DNA from: Flaccisagitta enflata
Taxonomy: Eukaryota; Chaetognatha; Sagittoidea; Aphragmophora
Assembly (NCBI GenBank): GCA_965153355.1
Contig: OZ231126.1
Span: 97,402,001 to 97,466,000, forward strand
DNA length: 64,000 bases
Direction: 5' to 3'
Part shown: positions 12,585 through 24,795 of the stretch, one piece after another
Layout: each line of letters starts with the position of its first letter
Position numbering within the stretch: the first letter of the stretch is position 1
Made by a program: the position numbers and the translations under genes
Notes under the pieces: generated by a model
Told to the model about the DNA's origin: nothing
The model's database searches: none
The model's input: only the letters and a program-made list of their open reading frames with translations

Positions 12585-13215
12585 ATCAATTTTTCCTTAA
12601 AGAACAGTGTTTGACGTTTTTTGTATCAAAATTTTATAGACTTAGGTCAAATAGTTTCTATTTTATGACAATTTGAAGTGTGAGCAGTTTCAGGAGTAAA
12701 ATATAGGAAAATTGTTGTTTGACAACGCAGTTCCTCTTTAAATTGATCTCATTTCTAAACGGCTTGAGCTTCAGATGCCAGATTGGTCTCAAATGAAAGA
12801 TAATTTAATGTAGTTTCAGCTATCACAAAAAAAAAAAACAGTTTAGAAACTATTTGTTGTACTTTTTATTGAAAAATCCACAAATCAAAAGAATTTTGAT
12901 AAAAAAATCGATCTCAACACTATGAAACTTGCTCTTTATGCCAATTCATTCACCAACCATTGGAAATATGAAAAACTACATCAAATCATTTTTCATTTGA
13001 GACCAATCTGGCATCTGCAGCTCAAGCCGTTTAGAAAAGAGAGCAGTTTAAAGTAAGACACTTTTGTAAGCGATTCTTAATTTTGCCTCGCTGTAAATAC
13101 TAAAATTACTTCAAATTGAGGTTGTAGACAAACTATTCAACCTAGACCAATGAAATTTTGACACAAAAAATGTCAAACAAAGAGAGAGCTCCAAAAGCTC
13201 TTGTCCTTTATATAG
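12585..13215. repeat. Diverged inverted repeat (old foldback)
   Basis: The left arm (about 12605-12825) includes CTAAACGGCTTGAGCTTCAG and CCAGATTGGTCTCAAATGAA. Their inverses CTGCAGCTCAAGCCGTTTAG and TTCATTTGAGACCAATCTGG are in the right arm (about 12970-13200). The outer parts (TGACGTTTTTTGTATCAAAA against TTTTGACACAAAAAATGTCA) also pair imperfectly. A fragment related to the arm recurs at about 39515-39575. Confidence 0.7.
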
Positions 13216-13497
13216 TGTGGAGTAGTAATGTTGTCCAATTTTCATAGTTCTTAAAGAGAAAATTAGTTTCAGATCATGAAAATGCAGCATTGAGGCACAA
13301 TAGCTTAATACTTTTTTTCAGTTGAGATTGATGACCCTGTATTATGGCTGACCATCCTATCATTAGGTGCAGTTACAAATCCTCAACGCCATATTGGATA
13401 CATTGATTTCGTCAAAGGCACCAACTCTTTCTTATCTTTCTTATCTTCTTATCTTTCTTTCTTATCATGGTAGGAGGGTATGGCTGTCCATTTCCTA

Positions 13498-15553
13498 CAG
13501 TACCGGAATCAAAGAACTGGTGATAAGGAGGGAAGCCATATCTCTCCAATTACAAGGATATGAGATCTGAAATTTTTCTGTGGTGTGCACCTATAGTACC
13601 CCCACCCCCCATAAGGGTTTGGAGCTGTTCCGGGCAATTTTTGTTTTTGGTTGTCAAAAAAAATTTTTTTCTAAAAATTGCTATTGTAGGCTAAAAAATT
13701 TATTTCAAAAATTGTCTTTTATGTTAGATATAGGTAATGCCAAGAGCTACAAATTTCATTTTTTGAAAAATATTTTCCGCCAATTTTTAAGGGAACGACA
13801 CTAAAAAAACAAAAATTTCAAAAAAATGAAAAATAGCTATAATTTCCTAAATAATTGGCTTAACATGATAATTTTTGGCATGAAAGTAGTCCTGAGAACC
13901 TTCAATGTGTATGCAAAATTTCAACAGTCATAGTTGAATTTTAAAGGAGTTATAGCATTTTGAAATTTTAATGATTTTTTGTAAAAACCATTTTTTCCTA
14001 TAAAATTTTTTTTTGTCAACCATTTTTCTTAAAATTTCATATACAAACAAAGTAACTGATGAATTTTTGCTTCCAAAAAAAATTTGGCCACTGTGACCCC
14101 TTAAAAAAAATTTTTTTTCTCAAAAATTGCCAAAATGACCCATTTTTCAAAGTTGAATAAAAACTGTTCCTGTCATCCGATCATCTTCATTTTTGGTGGA
14201 GTTGTTACCTATTATCTACCCTAACTTCACCTAAAATTTGAGCTCACTGCGCCAAACGGTTGCGGAGATATTGACGTTCAAAGTTACTTTGTCAGAGCAA
14301 AATCAGCAAAATTGGCATTTTGGCCATTTTTGAGCTTGCATAAAAATTCATTTTTTCTTCTAGAGACCTCCATTTTAGCTGAAGTTACTAAGGTTTAAGC
14401 ATATATTCATATTCTAAAATTTCACACTTGTCAGCCAAGCCATTTTAGGGATATGATGGTCCAAAGTTTTAAAAAACACCAATTTTTCAACAAAAATTAC
14501 AATGAAAATTTTTCAAAAAAATTTAAAAAAAAAGGTTGTCCTCCGGGTTTTGGATCTGGGTGAATTAGATAATTCCCAATTGTGTTGAACCCCCCTTTGA
14601 AAACCATTTTGAGAAAAATTTTTGCTTATTTTTTTCCTGAAGATTTGGTTGAAAAATTGGCATTTTTAAAAACTTTGGACCATCATATCCCTAAAACGGC
14701 TTGGCTGACAAGTGTGAAATTTTGGAATATGAATATATGCTTAAACCTGAGTAACTTCAGCTAAAATGGAGGTCTCTGGAAGAAAAAATGAAATTTTATG
14801 CAAGCTCAAAAATGGCCAAAATGCCAATTTTGCTGATTTTGCTCTGACAAAGTAACTTTGAAAGTCAATATCTCGCAACCATTTCAGTTTAAATTTAGGT
14901 AGGGAGATAGATAGGTAACAACTTTACAAATGAGATGATCGGATGACAAATTTTATTCAACTGAAAAATGGGTCATTTTGGCAATTTTTAAGTCACAAAT
15001 TTTTTGAAGCAAAAATTCATCAGTTATTTGTATATGAAATTTTAAGAAAATGGTTGACAAAAATTTTATAGGAAAAAATGGTTTAAAAAATCATTAAAAT
15101 TTCAAACTATTAAAATTAACTATGACTGTTGAAATTTTGCATACACATTGAAGGTTCTCAGGACTACTTTCATGCCAAAAATCATCATGTTAAGCCAATT
15201 ATTTAGGAAATTATAGCTATTTTTCATTTTTTTGAAATTTTTGTTTTTTAGTGTCGTTGCCTTAAAAATTGGCGGAAAATATTTTTGAAAAAATGAAATT
15301 TGTAGCTCTTGGCATTACCTATATTTAACATAAAAGAAAATTTTTGAAATGAATTTTTTAGCCTACAATAGGAATTTTTAGAAAAAATTTTTTTTGACAA
15401 CCAAAAACAAAAATTGCCCGGAACAGCTCCAAACCCTTATGGGGGGTGGGGGTACTATAGGTGCAAACCACAGAAAAATTTCAGATCTCATATCCTTGTA
15501 ATTAGAGAGATATGGCTTCCCTCCTTATCACCAGTTCTTTGATTCCGGTACTG
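13498..15553. mobile_element. 2-kb foldback MITE, CAGT ends, TA duplication
   Basis: TA (13496-13497), then CAGTACCGGAATCAAAGAAC, opens the left arm. The right arm ends GTTCTTTGATTCCGGTACTG, then TA (15554-15555). The arms (about 13498-14492 and 14650-15553) are near-identical inverted copies over roughly 0.9 kb, separated by about 150 bp. TA duplication and CAGT termini fit a Tc1/mariner/pogo-mobilised nonautonomous element. No transposase frame is present. Confidence 0.85.
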
Positions 15554-15568
15554 TATCCTTAAATGACT

Positions 15569-15627
15569 AGTTACCAATTTTCGACGCCATTGTAGATACA
15601 TTGATTTCATGAAAGGCATCTACTTTG
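15569..15627 (+). repeat. Direct repeat of sequence at 13369-13425
   Basis: AGTTACCAATTTTCGACGCC, then ATACATTGATTTCATGAAAG, matches, with substitutions, the sequence just left of the 2-kb foldback. The foldback therefore sits between two diverged direct repeats much longer than its TA duplication. Confidence 0.6.
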
Positions 15628-16050
15628 TTTGATCTTTCTATCAACTTTCTCACCTTTCCTTCTTTTCCGAAGGTATTTAAGTCATTGAGTCAACAAATCC
15701 GATGAAAGGGACGATTCTTCCTCTTGATTCCTCTTCGTAATTCTTTTTCGCCACCCTATTCAACCTATCCCTCCCCCTGTTGTCCCCCCCCTGTTGTCCC
15801 CCCCCCCCCTTTTTCATTCTCTTTTCTGATGCCAGTGAGGGAAAGTAGGCGAGCATCGTCTCCTTTTCTTACGTAAATCCCTTCGCGACTTTTGTCTCTT
15901 GTCTAGAACTGCTGTCCTCCCCTCGTCTCTTTCCCCCTCCTTTATATTTCTCATTGAATACAAAAGGTGTTTGGGAAAAGGATTTGGGAGATCAATCGAT
16001 TTGGGGAAATGATGTTGTTACTCTCCCTTTGGTTTGGGTTTTTGACTTCT

Positions 16051-16152
<102 letters not shown>

Positions 16153-16494
16153 GTCTCTGTATCTGGCGATGTTGTTCATTGTTCGCGCCTCTTTTATTTG
16201 GAAAGGGTTAAATGCTCACTCGAGTTACTTTTCGTTGTTTGTCATTTTGTTTGTCATCTTGTTTGTAGACTCTCCAATCCCTTCAGCGCATCGGATATTA
16301 ACATTTGGCTACAATAAATCCAAAACTCAACACTCGATCTCGGTCTTTAACTGTCGTTTGCAATTCTTTTCCAAAATCCAATTCTGTCGCTCTCGCTGTT
16401 TCTGGCTCCTTTTCTGTACCCTTATTTGTCTCTCTCTGTTGTTCTGTGAAACAGTCTGTGGGTCTGTCTGTCGTTTACCTCTATCCCACTAACA

Positions 16495-16710
<216 letters not shown>

Positions 16711-17247
16711 CTTCTCAAATATCCATCGATGAACTGTAACAAGGGGCCGATCATATGAGACTTTGTCATATATGCGTAGCCTACTTCTGCCACTTGCGCG
16801 TTTGACGCCACAACCTAATTCTTCTTCCACTGTTAGCCGCCGCCATTTGCCACCGGAAGGTGCTTTGTTTTTGTCCCACTTGTCACTTACTGGGCACTTC
16901 AATTTTGCAGAGTCTCGACGAAATGCGAGGGTGTTTCCTACCGTATCAGTTTAACAGAGAAAAAAAAAACTGGCTCTTTTTTTTTCCCACAAAAATGTTC
17001 CCTAGACTACGGACTTTTTTTTAATCTCGTAAATGTAATAAAAAAAATTGCCGTTCTTATCCTTCCCATTTGTTTTCACGTTTAAACGTCTTTACTGTGT
17101 TTTTATCCTTCCCTTATATCTTTCGATTTATGTCTTTTCCGGTTTACTGCGTTCTTATCCTTCCTTTACATCTTTACATTTACGTATTTACTGCGTTCCT
17201 TTCTCTCCATTAGGTCTTCCTTCCCTTATGCTTTAACGTCTTAACTT

Positions 17248-17400
17248 AACAAGGCCAGATACTCGGCAATCCAGTCGCGGACGGTTGGGCATGAGCAGTA
17301 ATGCGAAAACGGCTCGGAATACAAAAATGTGACGGACCGACGGACGGACCGACCTACCGACCTACACGGCAAGGTGTGAAGTCGCGTGTCCGCGACTAAA
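17248..17400 (+). mobile_element. HINE-like element
   Basis: 5' end AACAAGGCCAGATACTCGGC. 5' arm GTCGCGGAC at 17274-17282. GGTTGGGCA block. (GACN)n. Then AAGGTGTGAA and the 3' hairpin GTCGCGTGTCCGCGAC at 17381-17396 with CTAAA. The 5' arm and the 3' half-hairpin GTCCGCGAC are perfect reverse complements. Confidence 0.8.
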
Positions 17401-17728
17401 GATTAGGCTTGTCTGTATCTGGTCAATTTGACCACTCTGATCCATGTTCGGATCACTTAAAAAGGCGAAAGTACCCCAACTTCCTGGAGGGTCGTCTCTC
17501 GTAAAGCAATATCGACCCTCCTCGTCTCACGTGTCTCAACCTTCGAAAATTTCTGTTAAAATCATATTTTCTCAAATTTTAAACTTCTCCGATTTCAATC
17601 ATAACAAATGACTCACCAAGGCTGGACAAATATGAGACGACGGGAAGGCCCGAACTTAGAGAGAGTGATTCCGCTATGCGACCATGATGACGGCTTTATA
17701 TGTCAGTCTGCACACTGCTAGGTCTGCG

Positions 17729-17738
<10 letters not shown>

Positions 17739-17800
<62 letters not shown>
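17739..17800. repeat. (CA)n microsatellite
   Basis: About 31 CA dinucleotides. Confidence 0.97.
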
Positions 17801-17803
<3 letters not shown>

Positions 17804-18046
17804 AGACTCGCGGAGTCAATTCCTTCTGCCGTGTGCCGATTGTTTATGTAGTTTGTTATTGTTTCTGTTTTTGTGACGGGAAAAGCGGGAAGGGGTGGAA
17901 ATGTGATTGGCACTGCCGTTCATTAAGTCTCAAAAAAATATCAGAGGATTATGCCACTTCAGTCCTAATCCATCCCGACTAAACAGAGCTAGGTGGTTCT
18001 TTCTTTATACGAAGAGACAAATTCCCACCTAGTCCTAGGTCTAACG

Positions 18047-18797
18047 GCTGGATACGCGTCAGCCTAGGTCATATTCATCTGGATAGGCGCGGTCATGTTG
18101 AAGGCTGGATACACGTCAGCCTTAGTCATATTTATCTGGGCAGGGGCAGTTATGTTGAATGGCCGGATACACGTCAGCCTAAGTCATATTCATCAGGAAA
18201 GGGGCGGTTATGTTGAATGGCCGGATACACGTCAGCCTAAGTCATATTCATCAGGAAAGGGGCGGTTATGTTGAAGGCCGGATACATGTCAGCGTAAGTC
18301 ACATTCATCAGAAAAGGGGTGGTTATGTTGAATGGCCAAATACACGTCAGGCTAAGTCACATTCATCTGGATAGGGGCGGTTGTGTTGAAGGCCAGATAC
18401 ATGTCAGCAAAAGTCACGTTTATCTGGTTAGGAGTGGTTATGTTGAAGGCTGGATACACGTTAGCCTAAGTCATATTCATCTGGGCAGGGGCAGTTATGT
18501 TGAATGGCCGGATACACGTCAGCCTAAGTCACATTCATCAGGAAAGGGGTGGTTATGTTGAATGGCCAAATACACGTCAGCCTAAGTCACATTCATCAGG
18601 AAAGGGGTGGTTATGTTGAATGGCCAAATACACGTCAGCCTAAGTCACATTCATCTGGATAGGGGCGGTTGTGTTGAAGGCCAGATACATGTCAGCAAAA
18701 GTCACGTTTAGCTGGTTAGGAGTGGTTATGTTGAAGGCTGGATACACGTTAGCCTAAGTCATATTCATCTGGGCAGGGGTGGATAAGTTAAAGGCCT
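18047..18797 (+). repeat. 58-bp minisatellite, about 13 units
   Basis: Units of 55-58 bp open with GGCCGGATACACGTCAGCCT and end GGTTATGTTGAAT. Variants (GGCCAAATACACG, GGCCAGATACATG, GGCTGGATACACGTTAG) recur in the same order twice (about 18330-18500 and 18620-18790), showing a higher-order repeat. Each unit start resembles the 5' terminus of the HINE-like elements (GGCCGGATACACG). Confidence 0.9.
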
Positions 18798-19375
18798 CAA
18801 AGAAATCAAGGTAAGGAGAAATGAAAAAAAAGGTCATTAGGGCTCACCCGGCAGATTTTCAAGATTAATGAATTCAGGCAGGAATTGTCCAGGATTCTAC
18901 GACTCTGGCCCAAATCCTTTTCCGACCAAAATTTTCATTCGATATCAAAATGAAAGTCCGAAATGAGAGATCGAAATGAAAGACCGTTGACAAAATCTCA
19001 ACAAAAGAAAATTTCTTATGAAATTTGACTTTTCCTTTCTTTTATTACAAAATCTTACAAAAGTTTCTATTTGAAAAAAAAAGAAAGAAATTCTTCGCAC
19101 TTTCTTTCCACTTTTCCCCCTTTTCCCACCTTCTTTATTGTTACGGCATGTTTTTCTTTTGTTGTCACATGTTTTCTCTTTCATTGTTCTCTTTGGATAC
19201 TTTGTTTGTTTCCTTCTCCGAGCTCGCTTTTGTCATTTGTCTTTTGTCATTTGTCAACTTTCACTTTGGCTTTTGACGTTTACTTTCCCACTGACAAAAT
19301 AGGAATGAAATCAGGCGAGAGTGACTTCATTGGAAACTTTGATTGTATTACCTTTCCAACGTACAGATAAAGCGC

Positions 19376-19456
19376 CATAGGACATAGGACATAGGACATA
19401 GGACATAGGACATAGGACATAGGACATAGGACATAGGACATAAGACATAGGACATA
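19376..19456. repeat. (GACATAG)n heptamer repeat
   Basis: About 11 tandem GGACATA/GACATAG units, one with AAGACATAG. Internal and short; not a telomere. Confidence 0.95.
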
Positions 19457-19599
19457 GCACAACAGTCGTGTGCTCTATGTTTCCTTTGTATTACATTTCT
19501 ACCTAGTTACATCTTTGACAAGTACAGTAATGACAAGTACATAATTTTCAAAAAAAGAAAAAAAAAAGAACAACGACAAAACAATCAAAGATACCGGTG

Positions 19600-19690
19600 T
19601 CGTCGACCAAGGGACAGACGGACCGACCGACCGAGGGGCCAACTGATTAACCAACCGACTGAGTGACACAGCAACGCATAGAGGTTTTTC
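19600..19690 (-). mobile_element. Possible eroded HINE-like remnant
   Basis: GACGGACCGACCGACCGAGG, then CCAACCGACTGAGTGACACAG, resembles the family core, but neither arm is intact. Confidence 0.3.
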
Positions 19691-20140
19691 CAACTCCTCA
19701 CACTTTATTATTGGATAGGAAAACCTTCGTAATTGTGAAATGGTCTGAAATTAAAACAACACCGTACCGCAAATGGCTGGTTTAAATTATGTCCGAAACC
19801 TAAAACGAAAGACGAAAACTTTTCCTTGAAAAAAAAAGCTCCCGAAAATCCTTCCCAAAGATCTCCAAGATCAAGAATACAAACACACGCGTATCAGTGA
19901 GACAATATGATTTTCATCAAAGTGAATGAGAAATAATAGACAAACACGCGACTTAATTTCCTCTATTTTTCGCTCTCTCTCAACGCGCTTTGTTTTTCAG
20001 CACAAGCCTTCGGTCTTCACACTCTTTTATCATATCTCTGTGCAGATCAATGCTGAGAAAGTTGAAAAGAAATGGAAATTTGGACAGAAAAAAGTTGACT
20101 GAGAAATCAATTTCTGTTGAAAAGAAAGATAAGGCCAAAT

Positions 20141-20186
<46 letters not shown>
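20141..20186. repeat. (GA)n microsatellite
   Basis: About 22 GA units. Confidence 0.95.
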
Positions 20187-20188
<2 letters not shown>

Positions 20189-20466
20189 GAGCAAACAATA
20201 TTTGGACACAAATCTCACGTTTAGGATCCCACCCCTTCTTATTGCCGTTCTTATTTCGATTTCTCTGATATTCGGGGCTTCTCCCGCTTCTCCTCCTGCT
20301 CCTCCTCATTCTCCTCCTGCTCCTCCTCATTCTCCTCCTCCTTTACCACTTCCTCTTCCATTCTGCCAGTTTCATTGTGATTGTCATGTTTCCTTCTATC
20401 ACGTTTTGGGAGGAAATTCCATTTATTTCCGATTACATGGCAAAAGAACGCAAGCAAGTGCGTGTC

Positions 20467-21754
<1,288 letters not shown>

Positions 21755-21994
21755 AAAGAGTTGGATGTGACCGTTTGGTGGTGTCCCATCTCCGGCGAGC
21801 GGCATGGTGTGCTTGTTTACTCGAGGTTGTGACGTAATCATCCAAACCAAATTGATACATGCGTCTTTCAATGGAAAAGATTCTGAAGGAGAGCGGGACC
21901 AAAGTTTAGGGCCAGAACATGTCAAGTATGATGGAGGGCACACTTGGGGAGTGGGAGGGGAATATGGCTTTTAGGAGGCGTGGAAAAGAAGAAA

Positions 21995-22174
21995 AACAAT
22001 GCCGGATACACGGCCAAAACCTGTCGCGGACGGGTGGGCAGGGGCGATAATGCGCGTTTTCACACTTAATGTGATCGTTTTCAACTCGAGCGTGATGAAC
22101 GGACCGACGGATCGATGGACCGACGGACGGACGGACAAAGCCTCTTATAGAGTCGCTTGTCCGCGACCTAAAAA
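21995..22174 (+). mobile_element. HINE-like element
   Basis: 5' end ACAATGCCGGATACACGGCC. 5' arm GTCGCGGAC at 22023-22031. GGGTGGGCAGGGGC block, GCGCGTTTTCACAC, (GACG)n, AAAGCCTCTTATAGA. 3' hairpin GTCGCTTGTCCGCGAC at 22152-22167, then CTAAAAA. The 5' arm is complementary to 22159-22167. Confidence 0.85.
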
Positions 22175-22503
<329 letters not shown>

Positions 22504-22971
22504 CTGAATATAAGCGACGTGAATAAGTTCGTCGTTCGCGTGAACCTTTTCTCAAGAGTCTTGCAATGCTTTGGTACAATTTTTAATGTCTTTTTTTCGT
22601 GAATGACTTACAAGTGCCAAATAGGGATGTGGAAGCGATTGACCGCTTCCAATTTGGTGGGTTCGTGTGTGTCAATATGCAAAACATTAATCCCTGAGAA
22701 CATAACGCTAGGACATCCCGGGGATACTCATATTATATTAAGGCCTTCACCATTTTTCTTTTTTCAAATTTCTGTCATCTACCGTATTTTTTTCAAAAAC
22801 CCTGTTTTGCCCCTAATTTGCATAACATTGTGATCATGTTATCAACTTTTCATCCTTCGCCTTGTTATAGTAGGTGTTCCAATTACTTTTAAATGCTGCT
22901 ATCCTCTTTTAAGCTTCACGGAAAAGTGTCTAGATTAATCATATCAAATTCAATGAAACAGTAAAATGGTC

Positions 22972-23163
22972 ATTCGCGTGTATGCGACTTACAACCTGCT
23001 TGGTCCGTCCGTCCGTCGGTTGGTCGGTCATGTTTTACTTTTTTTTATGATTTTATTTCTTTGAACTCACTGTTCCTGCCCAAATGGTCTATGGACCTCA
23101 AATATTGCCCCTACCCACCTGCGCCTGCACGAGACTTCGGTAGCCGTGTATCCGGCCTTGTTG
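22972..23163 (-). mobile_element. HINE-like element
   Basis: Reads right to left. The 3' hairpin remnant is TTCGCGTGTATGCGAC (22973-22988), followed by a GTCC/GTTG tract, the TTCCTGCCCAAATGG block, the arm GCACGAGAC and the end TAGCCGTGTATCCGGCCTTG. Both arms carry substitutions. Confidence 0.75.
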
Positions 23164-23800
23164 GTTAATCAATTTATTTCTTGGCGAACGAAAAAAAAAC
23201 GGTTGTCGATAGAATTTTTGGAAAAAGGAAAACGGCGATCGTTTTAAAATCAACAGCCCCATCTTGAGTCAGCGTTATGGTCTCAAACTCAGTCACCACC
23301 CGTATTTGACACATCCGATTGGTGGGTGGGATAGCTACTAGTATTTGTACTGCAAAATGGAAGCGGAAGCGGCGGAAGCGGCATGAAAAACGACATCCGC
23401 ATCCCTTAGTGAGTTGTCCACACTGATGTACACACTGATGTACATATGGACACCCTGGTTCCTTTTTTACAATTAGGTAATTTTAACCAAAATTGGGCTG
23501 AGTTGATGGTCCCGATCAATGCCAGAGGACAGCTCTAACTATACCCTTCCCCTAAAATGTTTTATATATTTTTCTAAAATACACTTAAAATTTTGTTTCA
23601 ATAGAAGAAATATGACACATTTAGTAAAAAGTATATGAGGATTTTTGATAGCGTTTCAAAAAAACATATTTTAGGTATGTATGTGTATGTAATGGAAGCT
23701 TACACTATATAAATATCCGTATTTTTTCAGATTTTCTTTAAAGTTTAATGTTTCTTTTTTGGATAATTGTATGAGTTTTATATAGGATGAATTGTTGCAC
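23164..23800. other. Gene-free stretch
   Basis: Contains a short GGAAGCGG patch (23356-23383) like those at 1565 and 2729. Otherwise nothing is recognised. Confidence 0.4.
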
Positions 23801-23808
23801 ACATCTCA

Positions 23809-24298
23809 CAGTAGATGTTGTCTAGACTTGGAAATACGGGGGAGCTCATAACCTGAGTATCAGTATACTGAGGGGACAAATATTTTGCTAATATAATGTA
23901 TAGACCTTAAGAGGTTGACAATGGGGTATGGCATCCCCCTACGGCTTACCCTAGGAAAAAAAACTTAAAACATTTGGTTCAATCAATTTTTTTTTGCAGA
24001 ATTTCAGCTTCTTCCAATTGCTTAAAGTGCAAAACCAGTTGAAACCTTTGACTAAACAAACTGATCCAGATAAACCTGAAGTCAAGAGAGTTAACCACTA
24101 GACCAATTCCAGAATCTAATTTAATCGAGCGAATTTGATTTAGTGTATTCAAAAGAATTTTCTAATAACAGAGCTGCCATACCCCATCGTCAACCCTATA
24201 GGACATAAACATTATACACACACAGTTTCATTTCATTGCACAAATAGTAATTAGGATATGAGGGCCCCCGTATTTCCAAGTATAGACATCATCTACTG
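23809..24298. mobile_element. Foldback MITE, CAGTAGATG ends
   Basis: Left end CAGTAGATGTTGTCTAGACT, then TGGAAATACGGGGG. The right end is its inverse (CCCCCGTATTTCCAAGTATA...CATCTACTG) followed by TA; the left TA has become CA. An inner pair, GGTTGACAATGGGGTATGGC and GCCATACCCCATCGTCAACC, also inverts. It shares its ends with the 54562 element but not its core. No transposase. Confidence 0.8.
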
Positions 24299-24397
24299 TA
24301 CTTCTACACACAATCTACACTGCAAAATGTTCTTCTTTCTTGGCCTCAGCTGTCTTCGTTAATCTTTTTTATTAGACGTTCTCCCGTTTTCCTTTTT

Positions 24398-24500
<103 letters not shown>

Positions 24501-24795
24501 GTCCCATAGTAAGCATTTTGGTCACATGATCTCTTGGTTCTATGCAACGGTTAAGCTGGCATATTCTTTCTTCCACATACAATTGTACTTCAAACTTGAA
24601 ACTTACTATAAACATGGGAGCTCCTTGAATCTTTTTGTCAACAAATCAAAACAACGACGTCATCAAAACAGGTCTTAAAAACTGTTCACAGCGTCACGCT
24701 GCTGCATACCGTACAAACCGTCTTTACGAGAAAAATCGAGAAAATTCTTTTCAGCTCAAAAATTCTGAGTGAAGGAAAACAAAAGTTACTAAAAA

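Noticed and set aside
19376-19456. (GACATAG)n as a telomere-like repeat
   Set aside because: Not TTAGGG or another known telomere motif, only about 80 bp, and internal.
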